This document shows positions 43,101 through 51,725 of a stretch of 57,037 nt of DNA, one piece after another. The notes beneath the pieces are model-generated. The model ran no database searches, was not told where the DNA came from, and saw only the letters and a list, made by a program, of their open reading frames with translations. Both the position numbers and the translations under genes were made by a program. This DNA comes from CAILKP01 sp038231815 (GTDB lineage: Bacteria; Planctomycetota; Phycisphaerae; Phycisphaerales; UBA1924). Where the stretch lies: the NCBI GenBank assembly GCA_038231815.1, contig JBBRKQ010000015.1, positions 1 to 57,037 on the forward strand. Reading direction: 5' to 3'. Numbering within the stretch: position 1 is the first letter of the stretch; every line of letters begins with the position of its first letter.

Positions 43101-43586
43101 GCCGAATACAAAGATTTCGAGCTCATGCTTGATTGGCGATGGACCGGCAAGGGCGAGCCTACGGACCGCCCCATCATCCTGGCTGATGGTTCCCAACCGA
43201 ACGATGAAGCTGGCAAGCCCAAGCTCCAGCGCGTGATGGATGCCGGGGACAGCGGTGTGTATGTTCGAGGCTCCAGCAAGAGCCAGGTCAACATCTGGTG
43301 CTGGCCGGTGGGCTCCGGTGAGGTCTACGGCTATCGCACCGATGGTTCTCAGCCCGCCGCGGTCCGTGCGGGCGTCACTCCAAAATCCAATGCTGATAAG
43401 CCGATTGGCCAGTGGAACCGCTTCATCATCCGAGTTCAAGGCTCCAAGCTGAGTGTGAACCTCAACGGCTCCCAAGTGCTCGATGGTGCTGAGCTACCCG
43501 GCATGAACCCGGCAGGCCCCATCGCTCTTCAAAAGCATGATGGCGCAATCGAGTTTGCTAACATTTTCATCCGTGAGTTGAAGTAA
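40161..43586 (+). CDS. Secreted sialate O-acetylesterase fused to two DUF1080-type domains
   Basis: A 1141-residue exported protein with a signal peptide ending near ARTARA (about residue 37). Residues 38-700 are a sialate O-acetylesterase-type SGNH hydrolase: the N-terminal beta domain, nucleophile Ser137 in LCSGQSNMEW, IWYQGESNVSR, and catalytic His in GDIHPDNKQEVG, with an inserted beta-sandwich. Residues 715-920 (FEPLLAGADLSKWNTAT..) and 930-1141 (WQSLYNGTSLAKWKAEK.. ending FANIFIRELK) are two concanavalin-like DUF1080/3-keto-glucoside hydrolase domains. The enzyme should remove acetyl groups from a glycan, and the extra domains may bind or cleave it. ATG at 40161 is right because the frame upstream is antisense to pyrB. 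Confidence 0.9.
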   Translation: MTHLQPTAPDRDRLLCVLTLSALGLAAQLPAARTARADVTLDPVFQSGMVLQQRASVVLSGVAPSGEQISISASFLTGPGSTKSPLVTQSDSTGRWTVTFSTPATDTSPQTITITGKNTITLSDVFLGEVWLCSGQSNMEWSLGSIGAGRQRGPVLPALPSAADELSKAANPRIRLLQVPRNASIEPRFDLAATWQPCTPETASTFSAVGYFFGRELASQLDVPIGLVYAAWGGTRIEAWITPSGLIGSGVPGAREEAQTLVKFSGLAGREARRVAMNAWWQGLDAISMNKSPLIGAGWDTPDFADAAWRQIQVPGPVDGDLAAMDGLFYFRRSVTIPANWAGKPLVLELGPVDDRDDFRWNGKIIGESYGGDKFATPRRYFVPGELVKAGETQLAIRVLDTGGPGGMLGNPEQYMLKLEGSAESISLAGPWRIAPGAKLDALPPMPTDPTNNPNTASALSSGMLSPLTGLTPKGVIWYQGESNVSRADTYQQLQDAFITDLATRFNNPSLSFFCVQIAPYHYGGYDGAAHLRHAQEAMTLRKPSIKDPPAFISPRGIAITLDNGNVGDIHPDNKQEVGHRLAIQALKKTYGKSAVVADGPRPAAFTFSGATASIGFEPGSGPIRLDDDGRGMFELAGEDQVFWPATARVTPSADGLTVTSSNVSAPKAVRYAWSDSPIATLFGASGLPASGFRSDDWMAVKRAETAATGYLSAEPGFEPLLAGADLSKWNTATGDSRGWAATDGVLTGRPDAIGCLMTEAMYDNYTLELEWSMAGDDAAGGVLVHADALPAAGSPLPRGLRIGAGIGNRTAAGIGQGDIEPLGGASFSAAAGFIRGDSSVRAWPGTYRAIPPQINSSGAAPRARLWNHFRIDCNADTVTVALNGAIVSKAERLAIQRGHIALLPGSGAAAMYRNIRIKPLKTLVPIGAPHTAAPRADWQSLYNGTSLAKWKAEKAHEGHFVPTGWRLVFDGKGEDLWSAAEYKDFELMLDWRWTGKGEPTDRPIILADGSQPNDEAGKPKLQRVMDAGDSGVYVRGSSKSQVNIWCWPVGSGEVYGYRTDGSQPAAVRAGVTPKSNADKPIGQWNRFIIRVQGSKLSVNLNGSQVLDGAELPGMNPAGPIALQKHDGAIEFANIFIRELK

Positions 43587-43861
43587 GTTGTGTTCTAGGT
43601 GGCCATCCGTGATCGGCAGTTTGAGCATTCGGTGATTTGGCTCCGCCCTTGGTTCCGTGCTCGTTAATTTTCAAGTTCTTAAATCCGGCTCGCTGCCTCT
43701 GCCTTCACTCCTGCATTTGCCTTCCTCTTGGTACTTTTCACTTTTCTGCACGCCTTCCTCCCGCTTCCTCTTACACTCCCCTGCTCCATATTCACAGCAG
43801 CCCGGAACCTTCGGCCGCGCTGTGCATCAATTCTTCGGTCTGTCTCCATCTCAGCACCCCC

Positions 43862-45169
43862 ATGCAGCACATCTTCACTCGTAACGCTTTGCTGTTGGCC
43901 GCCGCCTTCCTGTTCACCGCAGCAGCGCCTTGCCTCGCACTTGAGATCGCACCGGTGCGCATCAACGCCAAGCTCATCAAGACCATGTCCTCCGCCGGTG
44001 ACCTTACCGATGGTGCCATCATCATCGAAAAGGGAAAGATCACCAGCATCGGCAAAGCCGCGAGCGTGCCAACCCCCGCTGGCGCAACGATCATCCAAGC
44101 CAACATCGCGGTGCCCGGTTTGATCGATGGTCGATCCACCGTCGGCCTCTCCGGCCTGCTAAACACCAAGGCGGATTCCGATCAGCTTGAACGCTCCGCA
44201 CCCATGCAGCCGGAGCTGCGCGCGATCGATGCGTTTAACCCGTCCGACCCGCTTGTCGAGTTTGTGCGCACACTCGGCGTCACCACCATCCACACCGGCC
44301 ACGCCCCGGGTGAGCTGATCAGTGGCCAGACCCTGATCGCCAAAACCAGCGGCGGCACGGTCGCTGATTGTGTCATCACGCCGGTCGCCATGATCAGCGC
44401 AACCCTTGGCCCCAGCGCTCACAAAGGTGGTACCTCGGTCCCCGGCAATCGCAGCAAAGCCATCGCCCTGCTGCGGGCGGAGCTGATTAAAGCTCAGGAA
44501 TATCGTGACCGGCTCGCCCGCGTGGCCAAGGGTGAAAAGCCCGATGCGCCCGCCGCCGATGCGCGCGCCGCCGATGCCAAGCCGGATGCGGAGGCCAAGC
44601 CCGCGGGCCGCGACCTGCGGATGGAAAGCCTGGTCGATGTACTCAGCGGCAAGACCCCGCTGCTGATCACGGCACAAAGCACGCAGGACATCGCCGGCGC
44701 GCTCCGTCTGGCCGAGGAGTTCAAGTTCAAGCTCATTCTCGATGGTGCCGCCGAGTGCTATACGCTCATCGACCAGATCAAGTCCGCGGGTATCCCGATC
44801 ATCATTCACCCCACCATGGCCCGGGCCTACGGCGAGATGCAGAACGCCAGCTTTGAGACCGCCGCCAAACTCAAGGCCGCTGGCATTCCGTTCTGTTTCC
44901 AAGCAGGCTACGAGGCGTATGTCCCGAAAACCCGGGTAGTCCTGTTTGAAGCCGCCATGGCCGCTGCGCACGGCCTCGGTCAGGAGGCGGCGCTGCGTGC
45001 CATCACCATCGATGCCGCCACACTTCTGGGCATCAGCGCACGCGTAGGCTCGCTTGAAGTCGGTAAAGACGGCGATGTCGCGTGTTACGACGGCGACCCG
45101 TTTGAGTTTACCACACACTGCACCGCGGTGGTCATCGGTGGCAAGCACTTCGCGCAATCACCACGGTAA
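43862..45169 (+). CDS. Exported amidohydrolase-like protein without the HxH motif
   Basis: A 435-residue protein with a signal peptide ending near APCLALE (about residue 27). The fold is that of imidazolonepropionase-type amidohydrolases: GAIIIEKGKITSIGKAA, VPGLIDGRSTVG, IPIIIHPTMAR, EAALRAITIDAATLLGISARVGSLEVGKDGDVACYDGDPFE. The usual VPGLIDxHxH metal motif reads PGLIDGRST, so two metal ligands are missing and normal hydrolase activity is doubtful. A charged DAKPDAEAK insert lies in the middle. ATG at 43862; the longer open frame upstream is pyrimidine-rich leader, not a signal peptide. Secreted pairs of one active and one degenerate member of this family are known in other bacteria, but no partner is in the window. 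Confidence 0.8.
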   Translation: MQHIFTRNALLLAAAFLFTAAAPCLALEIAPVRINAKLIKTMSSAGDLTDGAIIIEKGKITSIGKAASVPTPAGATIIQANIAVPGLIDGRSTVGLSGLLNTKADSDQLERSAPMQPELRAIDAFNPSDPLVEFVRTLGVTTIHTGHAPGELISGQTLIAKTSGGTVADCVITPVAMISATLGPSAHKGGTSVPGNRSKAIALLRAELIKAQEYRDRLARVAKGEKPDAPAADARAADAKPDAEAKPAGRDLRMESLVDVLSGKTPLLITAQSTQDIAGALRLAEEFKFKLILDGAAECYTLIDQIKSAGIPIIIHPTMARAYGEMQNASFETAAKLKAAGIPFCFQAGYEAYVPKTRVVLFEAAMAAAHGLGQEAALRAITIDAATLLGISARVGSLEVGKDGDVACYDGDPFEFTTHCTAVVIGGKHFAQSPR

Positions 45170-45203
45170 GCGATGGACTTTGCCACGCGCAATCAAGCCG
45201 CAC

Positions 45204-46220
45204 TTACTTCAGGTCATTCTCAAGTACGACTCGATAGCGGGCTTTGCCCTGCTCAACGTGCCGCAGCGCTTCGTTGATCTTGGTCATCGGGAACATCTCG
45301 CACTGCGCTGCGATGTTGTGCCTGCCGCAGAACTCCAGCATGTGCCGCGTCGTCGCCGGGCTTCCGACTGGAGAACCCGACACGGATTTTTGCCCGAGGA
45401 TGAGCGGGAACGCCCCGAGCGCGATCGGCTCGAGCACCGCGCCAACAAAGTGCAGTCGCCCTTTGGGTGCCAGCGCTTCAATGTACCCAGCCCAGTTCAG
45501 TGGCACGTTCGCTGTTACCAAAACAAAGTCAAGCAGCCCCTTGACCTTGGCAATATCCGCATCGTTCGTTGAGTTGACAATCTGATGTGCTCCGAAGCCC
45601 TTGGCCTCTTTGCCCTTGGCCTCCGAACTGGTGAATGCGAACACTTCGCAGCCCCATTTATTCAGAAACTGCAGGGCCATATGCCCGAGCCCGCCGATTC
45701 CGATCACGCCAACCTTGTCAGTCGGGCGGATCCCGAACTGCACAATCGGGTTGAACACCGTGATGCCGCCGCAGAAAAGTGGTCCGGCCTTGGCAATGTC
45801 CAGATTATCCGGCAGCGCTGTGGCCCATGACCAGTGTGCCCGGACCTTCTTGGCAAAGCCGCCGTGGCGGCCCACGATCGTGGCCTCTGCCTTGCCGCAC
45901 AAGTTGTGGTCCCCATGCATGCACGTGCTACATGACATGCAAGATTCACTGAACCAGCCCAGTCCCACCCGTTGCCCCACCTTGAGCCCCTTGGCTTTGC
46001 TGCCAAGCGCGGCCACCGTTCCGGTCACCTCGTGCCCGGCAACAAGCGGGTAGCTGGACATGCCCCACTCGTTATTCAGCATCGACAGATCGCTGTGGCA
46101 GATGCCGCAGTACTGCACATCAATTTCGATGTGCTCATCCCCAAGCGGGCCAGCCTCGTATGAAAACTCCGTCAGAGCCGCCTTCGGTGCCAGTGCCGCC
46201 ATTGCTTGAATCATTGTCAT
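45204..46220 (-). CDS. Zinc-dependent alcohol dehydrogenase (YahK/CAD-like)
   Basis: A 338-residue NADP-type medium-chain dehydrogenase that reduces aldehydes. Catalytic zinc site: Cys38 in YCGICHSDL and His63-Glu64 in AGHEVTG, plus the later Cys; structural zinc: the four Cys of SCMSCSTCMHGDHNLC. The Rossmann motif is GIGGLGHMA. The pattern is closest to cinnamyl-alcohol/YahK-type enzymes. ATG at 46220 is supported by GGAG nine bases upstream; a terminator-like hairpin ends just before that site. It is third in a row of minus-strand oxidoreductases after the nitroreductase and the OYE. The gene end converges with the amidohydrolase gene 34 bases away. Confidence 0.93.
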   Translation of the reverse strand: MTMIQAMAALAPKAALTEFSYEAGPLGDEHIEIDVQYCGICHSDLSMLNNEWGMSSYPLVAGHEVTGTVAALGSKAKGLKVGQRVGLGWFSESCMSCSTCMHGDHNLCGKAEATIVGRHGGFAKKVRAHWSWATALPDNLDIAKAGPLFCGGITVFNPIVQFGIRPTDKVGVIGIGGLGHMALQFLNKWGCEVFAFTSSEAKGKEAKGFGAHQIVNSTNDADIAKVKGLLDFVLVTANVPLNWAGYIEALAPKGRLHFVGAVLEPIALGAFPLILGQKSVSGSPVGSPATTRHMLEFCGRHNIAAQCEMFPMTKINEALRHVEQGKARYRVVLENDLK

Positions 46221-46233
46221 ATCCGAATACTCC

Positions 46234-46272
46234 AAAAAATCTGCGGGGAGAGCCAAACAAGTCACCCCGCAG
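46234..46272 (-). terminator. Terminator or attenuator between nitroreductase and ADH genes
   Basis: On the minus strand CTGCGGGG / CCCCGCAG forms an 8-bp perfect stem with a 16-base loop, followed by ATTTTTT. It lies between the nitroreductase stop (46340) and the ADH ribosome site. A long loop makes it weaker than classic terminators, so partial read-through is possible. Confidence 0.75.
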
Positions 46273-46339
46273 CGGTGAATTTTTTTGCCAGCCGTCACAT
46301 CAAGCCCCGCCGTGCCCGCTCGCCAACTCATATCCCGAA

Positions 46340-46996
46340 TCACCGGCGAATAAACGCGTCCTCGTGCTTCATGCGCACTTTGGCCATTCGCGATAATTCG
46401 TCATCGGCACTGCGATAGCCAAACGCAGCCAAGACCGAGGCTTTGTAGCCGAGCGCCGTCAACCCAAGAATTTCATTATACTTGCCCGCATCAAAGCCCT
46501 CCATCGGGCACGCATCAATCCCCAGCAGGGCGGCTGTGTACAAGCCAAAGCCCAGCGCGATATAAACTTGCGATCGTGTGTACGTGTCCATCGAGCCGCC
46601 CGGCAGATGGGCTGGATTCGCCGTTGATCCCACCATCATGTCCGCAAAGCCCTTAAGCGCATCTGTAGGCACTTTGCGAACCTCCGCGATCCGCGCGATG
46701 TACGCGTGAATGTCCGCTGGCGTTACTTCAATCCTGCGCACCAGCACCACCAAGTGTGAGGCATCGGTAATCTGCGACTGGTTGTAGCTCGCTGGCTTTA
46801 ACTTTTCCCGCAGACTCGCATCCGCCACGGTCACGAACTTCCAAGGCTGCAGGCCATAGCTGGATGGCGCTAGAACCAGCGCGTTTTCAATCTGCTGCCA
46901 CGTTGCCGCCGGGATCTTCTTGCTGGAATCAAACTTCTTGGTGGCGTATCGCCAGTTCAGCTGCGCGGTAAGTACTTCAGGTGCGACGGTGTGCAT
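46340..46996 (-). CDS. Nitroreductase family NAD(P)H-dependent flavoprotein
   Basis: A 218-residue FMN enzyme of the NfsB/YdjA-like nitroreductase family. Conserved segments: WRYATKKFDSSKKIP (FMN phosphate contact), ALVLAPSSYGLQPWKFVTV, the DACPMEGFD motif and a C-terminal LGYKASVLAAFGYRSADDE. The likely reaction is two-electron reduction of nitroaromatics or quinones. ATG at 46996; the next gene (ADH) begins 119 bases after its stop, behind a terminator-like hairpin. The OYE gene lies 191 bases upstream on the same strand. Physiological substrate not known. Confidence 0.92.
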   Translation of the reverse strand: MHTVAPEVLTAQLNWRYATKKFDSSKKIPAATWQQIENALVLAPSSYGLQPWKFVTVADASLREKLKPASYNQSQITDASHLVVLVRRIEVTPADIHAYIARIAEVRKVPTDALKGFADMMVGSTANPAHLPGGSMDTYTRSQVYIALGFGLYTAALLGIDACPMEGFDAGKYNEILGLTALGYKASVLAAFGYRSADDELSRMAKVRMKHEDAFIRR

Positions 46997-47187
46997 GAAT
47001 GCTCGATTCTGTTAAGTCAGGAACGTGTGGTACGCGAACGCTGAAAAGATCCCGGCTTGCCGCACAAATCCGGCGACGGGAAGGAGGTGAAAGGTCTAAA
47101 AACTCTCAGCAGGTCGCTGGGCCAGGCCGAAGAAACGAATTATACGTTATGCGAGATTGCCTGTGTTCACAACATTTCGATGAAAAT

Positions 47188-48363
47188 CTATTTATTTACA
47201 ATTCCCGAATGATTCGATTGGTTTCGAGGCGGGTAGTCCGTATACCCCTTCTCCCGGGTCATTCCTGGCCTGGTATAAAAGGTTGTTTCATCCCAAGGGT
47301 TCAGTGGCGATGTATCACCACGCTCGTGCTCGGCAAATCGCTCCGCCAGATCTGGGTTGCTGATAAACAGCTTGCCGAACGCCACCGCATCGGCATCCCC
47401 GCTCGCCAGCATTGCCTCGGCACTTTCCTGAGTGAAGCCAACATTGGTGATGATCGGCAGCGTTGTGAGTTTGCGGAACGCTCCGACAAGCACATCCGGT
47501 GATGTTCCAGCAGTCGCCCCGGCCGCCGCTCGCTTCCAAGGATTCATAATGTGCAAGTACGCCAGCGGCATTGCATCCAGCTTTCGCACAAGCTCGCTGT
47601 ACACCGCCAGCGGGTCGCTGTCATCAGCGCCGCCCGGCTGCCCGTTTCCCATGTTGTTTGGTGACAGCCGGATTCCAACCCTGCCCGCTGGCCACGCCCG
47701 CACGCACGCGGCTGTGACTTCGAGCGCAAATCGAATCCGATTGCCGATCGACCCGCCATACTCATCTGTGCGCACATTCGTGCCATCACGAATAAACTGA
47801 TCCAGCAGATACCCGTTGGCTCCGTGCACCTCCACACCGTCAAAGCCTGCCTCCCGCGCCCGCGCAGCAGCCGCGGCAAAGCTCGCCACAATCCCCGGTA
47901 TCTCCGTTGTCTCCAGCGCCCGTGGCGCCTCGTATGGCGCGTGTGTGTGGTCTGGCAGTCGGCACTTGCCCGGCTGCGTCACTGCGGATGCTGATACCGG
48001 TAGCGCCCCGTCTGGCTGGTACACCCGGTGAGAGATCCGGCCGACATGCCACAGCTGCAGCACAATCCGGCCACCCGCCGCGTGAACGGCGTTCGTCACC
48101 AGTTGCCACCCTGCAACTTGCTGGGCGTTGTAAATTCCCGGCGTATCCGGATAGCCCTGTCCCTGCGGTGAAATTGGGGTTGCTTCGCTGACAATCAATC
48201 CGGCGCCCGCCCGCTGCCTGTAGTACTCCGCGTTGAGCGCATCGGGCACATGCCCCGCAGCCGCCCTGCACCGTGTCAGCGGCGCCATCACCACCCGATT
48301 GTGCAGCGTGAGGGAACCAGATTTATCTGAAGGACGACCAAGCGAAAGTGGAGTGAGCAACAT
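47188..48363 (-). CDS. Old yellow enzyme family NAD(P)H-dependent alkene reductase
   Basis: A 391-residue FMN-dependent ene-reductase (NemA-like). Conserved pieces: LHNRVVMAPLTRCRA, LIVSEATPISPQGQGYP, GGRIVLQLWHVGRISH, and the EVHGANGYLLDQFIRDGTNVRTDEYGG active-site run with the His-x-x-Asn pair that binds the substrate. The GKLFISNPDLAERF C-terminal segment also fits. Expected to reduce activated C=C bonds. First gene of the ADH-nitroreductase-OYE cluster in transcription order; the three may respond to the same electrophilic stress (inference). No strong ribosome site is seen at the ATG. Confidence 0.93.
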   Translation of the reverse strand: MLLTPLSLGRPSDKSGSLTLHNRVVMAPLTRCRAAAGHVPDALNAEYYRQRAGAGLIVSEATPISPQGQGYPDTPGIYNAQQVAGWQLVTNAVHAAGGRIVLQLWHVGRISHRVYQPDGALPVSASAVTQPGKCRLPDHTHAPYEAPRALETTEIPGIVASFAAAAARAREAGFDGVEVHGANGYLLDQFIRDGTNVRTDEYGGSIGNRIRFALEVTAACVRAWPAGRVGIRLSPNNMGNGQPGGADDSDPLAVYSELVRKLDAMPLAYLHIMNPWKRAAAGATAGTSPDVLVGAFRKLTTLPIITNVGFTQESAEAMLASGDADAVAFGKLFISNPDLAERFAEHERGDTSPLNPWDETTFYTRPGMTREKGYTDYPPRNQSNHSGIVNK

Positions 48364-48601
48364 AAGTGAACTTCTATCGAAAGTTGGCTGGAGACAACCG
48401 CGCGAGATTTACAGTCAACGGCGCTTCCTTGTTCGTTCCGCCGCCGTGGGCAAGAAGGGAATGTAGCCTCCCGCTCCACCGCTGCCCGCAGGAAAAGTTC
48501 GGGAACCAAGTCCGCGCTGTTCCATTCAGGCGCTCAGGGTTCTTCGGTCATCCGGGAGCCGTGGCAGCACACCGCCAAAATACAATCCATCGCCAGCAAC
48601 T

Positions 48602-49876
48602 TCAACGCGCCCGCAGCGCATCGGCCAAGGGCCAAACAAGTTTGCCTTGCCAACACTTGCTCGCCTCAAAGTCGCGCAGCGCGAGAATCAAGTCCGACTC
48701 AATCGTCATCGTCCACTCCGCACCCGGCAGGTTCTCCGGGCCAAGTGCCTCAAACGCGACGGCAAGTTGGCTGTCCTCTCCCAGCACTGTCAGCAATACA
48801 GGCGGCTTGTCGGCCCTGCCGTTTGGCCGGCCCGCATCGCCAGCGTGCCAGCACCAGCCCGTCGCCGCAATAGTTTCCCCTCGTTTTATCGTGATCCGCA
48901 GCCCGAGGGCATGATCCGCAAGTTCCGGCGGCCGCACGCCACCCCGAATCAGCGAAACCGCCGGCAGATGGGTTGTCATTCCCCGAATCAGCGTTGGTGA
49001 TAAATAGGCTCGCACTGCCTCATCTAAACCCGGCCCGCCGTGCGGGGTGATGATCCGGCTGATCTCCGAATCAAACGTCCAAGCGACTTCAAAGCTACTG
49101 AGCCTGCCGCCAATGAGCCCAAAAATCGTCGTTTGCCAGGCGCCAGCATCTTCGGCAACGCCCGCGGGCCTGTCAACCGGCAGCGTGCGCTCCTCCCAAT
49201 ACACCTCATGGCTGGGCAGTTCCGGGAGCCCACTCCACGCAGCAGCCTCGGGCTGTAAGTACGCTGCGATGGCCTTACTGTTTGAATCCACTCCGTTCAC
49301 CGTAAACGGTGCCAGCAGCCGCGGCGCTCTGATGCGCGGCGTGGTTTCAACTGGCCACACACCGCGCGTGCGCACAATTGAGGCCGTGATCAATTCGCGC
49401 GAAACGCCCCATGTTCCCCGCGGCAGCCTTGTGTCCTCCAATACCCGCTTCTCAAGCTCTTTCCACGCCGCACTGTCCCTTCCGGCAATCTTGGCCGCCC
49501 CGTACACCGCCCACTCCGGGAGCGATGGCCACAGGCCACTCGCCCGAATACCCGGCACCACTGGTGCCACCAGTGCCAATCCCAGCAACAGGCACGCCAA
49601 GGCAACACGCGCCTTTGACCGGCGCGTGCGAAGCATCTGCTCTCGGGTGCTGTGAACCGTGCCACATTCAGCGCACGTTACCGAGTCTCTTGCCGCCCCG
49701 CCGCTGTCAGCCGGTCTCTCGAGTTCCGCCGCCCCAGCAACAACAACCAGCGGATACCAACACCGACAACACCGCGGCACGCCCCGAGCCAAATCAAAGA
49801 ACACCCCCCGGTACAGCAGCCACAGCCCGGCAACGCTAAGCATCCCCGCCAGCAAGATAAAGAGCGCACGTTCCAC
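48602..49876 (-). CDS. Hypothetical membrane protein with CxxC zinc-ribbon
   Basis: A 424-residue protein. It opens with a hydrophobic helix (ALFILLAGMLSVAGLWLLYRG), then CCRCWYPL and later CAECGT, a zinc-ribbon in the style common in planctomycete membrane proteins (CxxCxY...CPxCG). A second helix (VALACLLLGLALVAPVVPGI) precedes about 290 residues without a motif I recognise, probably extracytoplasmic. GTG at 49876 places the first helix at the N-terminus; in-frame ATGs at 49957 and 49972 are alternatives without better ribosome sites. Divergent from the gene at 50071. Function unknown. Confidence 0.72.
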   Translation of the reverse strand: MERALFILLAGMLSVAGLWLLYRGVFFDLARGVPRCCRCWYPLVVVAGAAELERPADSGGAARDSVTCAECGTVHSTREQMLRTRRSKARVALACLLLGLALVAPVVPGIRASGLWPSLPEWAVYGAAKIAGRDSAAWKELEKRVLEDTRLPRGTWGVSRELITASIVRTRGVWPVETTPRIRAPRLLAPFTVNGVDSNSKAIAAYLQPEAAAWSGLPELPSHEVYWEERTLPVDRPAGVAEDAGAWQTTIFGLIGGRLSSFEVAWTFDSEISRIITPHGGPGLDEAVRAYLSPTLIRGMTTHLPAVSLIRGGVRPPELADHALGLRITIKRGETIAATGWCWHAGDAGRPNGRADKPPVLLTVLGEDSQLAVAFEALGPENLPGAEWTMTIESDLILALRDFEASKCWQGKLVWPLADALRAR

Positions 49877-50070
49877 GGTGTAACACGACGAGGCGATACA
49901 AACTAAGGCCAGACGATAGCCCGTGCCATCGCTGAATCTTGTATTTTCGCCCGCCATCCGTGCTTGCCGCATCCATATCCAACCCGGTGGCGAAACCCTT
50001 GGGTGTGGCTTACCAATGAGCGGATGCGGTGGTGAACTACCCCCCGCCTCGGGCGTATGGTGTAAGAGTA

Positions 50071-50886
50071 ATGGATGCGGTGCGATGGTCCAATCTTGTT
50101 ATTCGACTTGTGCTAGGCTGCGGCCTCGCACACGGGGTTTCCGCCGCACAAGCCCATGATGAACTCCGCGGCGCCAGTCTGGTCGAGCCAAACCAAACAT
50201 CGGCTCCGGGCACCTCGTCTCAGCCTGCCGCAGGGGCTGAGCATTCCGGCTGGGTAATGTTTCAAACCGATCTCGCTAAGACACGCTTTACCGTTGATGA
50301 AGCCACAAGCGTCATGCTTACCGGCACTGGCGCAACGGTGCGATTCCGATCCGGTTCCAGCACACTGCTGGGCCGCACGGGTGGCGAGCTTGATCTCGTG
50401 AGCGGTCTTCGCCTTGATGTGGGCATGAGCGATTTGCTTATCAACCGCGGCTCGGCCGTTGGCTCGCTCTCGCTACCGGGTGTGGATCGCACCGCCGGCA
50501 GCAAGCTCGCCGATGCGACGCTTCAGGCTGATATGCTGGCGGTGGGCCCGATCACGCTCACAGCAATGGGTGGGGGGCGCGGTGCGATGCTCGATTCAGC
50601 CAGCAACACCGGCGCATCATCTTCAAGCCCGATCGCTGTTGCAGGCGCAGGCGCAAGCGTGAAACTTGATGAGCGAACCGTTATCCGTGGTTCAACCCTG
50701 ACCTCGGTGGAGCCAGTCGGCGGCGCGCCGTATCTTGAAGCAAAGGTCGAAGCGGCCTTTCGACTCCGCAACAACGCCGAGATCAGCATTGGCTGGCAGC
50801 ACCTCTCCGGAACGTTGCCCGTACTCGACCGGCGTGGCGATGTTCGCCGCAATGCCCTGACACTCGAATACAAGTTGGCGTTCTGA
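50071..50886 (+). CDS. Hypothetical exported protein, possible outer-membrane beta-barrel or FecR-like
   Basis: A 271-residue protein with an N-terminal signal (MDAVRWSNLVIRLVLGCGLAHGVSA). The body is rich in Gly, Ser, Thr and Ala with alternating hydrophobic strands (ATVRFRSGSSTLLGRTGGELDLVSG), and the protein ends in AEISIGWQHLSG...ALTLEYKLAF with a terminal Phe, a feature of outer-membrane barrels. The strand count looks too low for a typical porin, and a FecR-like sensor domain is an alternative. ATG at 50071 follows a weak AAGAG; an ATG 14 codons upstream lacks a signal. It converges with tmk. Confidence 0.65.
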   Translation: MDAVRWSNLVIRLVLGCGLAHGVSAAQAHDELRGASLVEPNQTSAPGTSSQPAAGAEHSGWVMFQTDLAKTRFTVDEATSVMLTGTGATVRFRSGSSTLLGRTGGELDLVSGLRLDVGMSDLLINRGSAVGSLSLPGVDRTAGSKLADATLQADMLAVGPITLTAMGGGRGAMLDSASNTGASSSSPIAVAGAGASVKLDERTVIRGSTLTSVEPVGGAPYLEAKVEAAFRLRNNAEISIGWQHLSGTLPVLDRRGDVRRNALTLEYKLAF

Positions 50887-50906
50887 GTTGCTGGTTAAAA
50901 CCTGCG

Positions 50907-51584
50907 TCAACCTTGGAGGGCGGGCAGCCGGGCAACACGTTCCGCGAGCGTGCGGCAGAGTTGTTGCCAAACCGCCTCCTGCGGCTGGGATGCATCAATC
51001 ACGGCATAGCGCCCTGGATCGCTCTTAGCCTGCTCGAGATAGCCCTTGCGAACAAGCTGATGAAACGCCGCACCCTTGGACTCCATCCGGTCAAGCTTCG
51101 GGCTCAGCCGCTTTGATGCGGTGTCCTGATCCAAGTCAAACAGCAGCACCAGGTCCGGCATCAGCCCGCCGGTGGCCACCCGGGCCACGGCCGAGATATC
51201 CGCCGTGCTGATGCCGCCCGCTGTGCCTTGATACGCAAGCGTTGACGGCACAAAGCGATCGGCCAGCACCAGTTTTCGTTCCCGTAGTGCGGGCATCATG
51301 ACCGATGCGACAAGCTCCGCTCGGGACGCCATATACAGCAGCATCTCGCAGCGGACCGACATGCCCGTGTTCGCTTTGTCAAGCAGCACATGACGTATCG
51401 CCTCGCCTGTGACCGTGCCCCCCGGCTCCCGCACCAGCACATGGGGCAGCTTCATCGCCTCGGCGACATCGGCCAAGCGTTTAAACTGCGTGCTCTTGCC
51501 GGAGCCATCGGCGCCTTCAAAGACGACGAAGCGGCCTTGCAGTTGTCTCATCAGCGGTTGCAGCGCATCATCGCCGGTCGTCAT
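50907..51584 (-). CDS. tmk: Thymidylate kinase
   Basis: A 225-residue enzyme that phosphorylates dTMP to dTDP. P-loop FEGADGSGKST, the REPGGTVTGEAIR substrate segment, DRFVPSTLAYQG (usual DRYxxSxxAYQG with Tyr to Phe), and the LID region (KRLSPKLDRMESKGAAFH). ATG at 51584 leaves an N-terminal extension of about 16 residues before the beta strand (QGRFVVFEG), normal for the family. dnaX/holB, often next to tmk, are absent. Convergent with the gene at 50071, 20 bases apart. Confidence 0.94.
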   Translation of the reverse strand: MTTGDDALQPLMRQLQGRFVVFEGADGSGKSTQFKRLADVAEAMKLPHVLVREPGGTVTGEAIRHVLLDKANTGMSVRCEMLLYMASRAELVASVMMPALRERKLVLADRFVPSTLAYQGTAGGISTADISAVARVATGGLMPDLVLLFDLDQDTASKRLSPKLDRMESKGAAFHQLVRKGYLEQAKSDPGRYAVIDASQPQEAVWQQLCRTLAERVARLPALQG

Positions 51585-51725
51585 GCCGCCAGAGTACGCG
51601 CTAGCAGGCGCCGGCAACCAGCAAAAATAGATTCCTTGATACACCGCATCCCCCTGGTGCTCTTAGTCCCGGGCTTGACTTTGTGACCTCTCCGGGCAGT
51701 CACATTGCAAAGTGTGATGTTCAGC

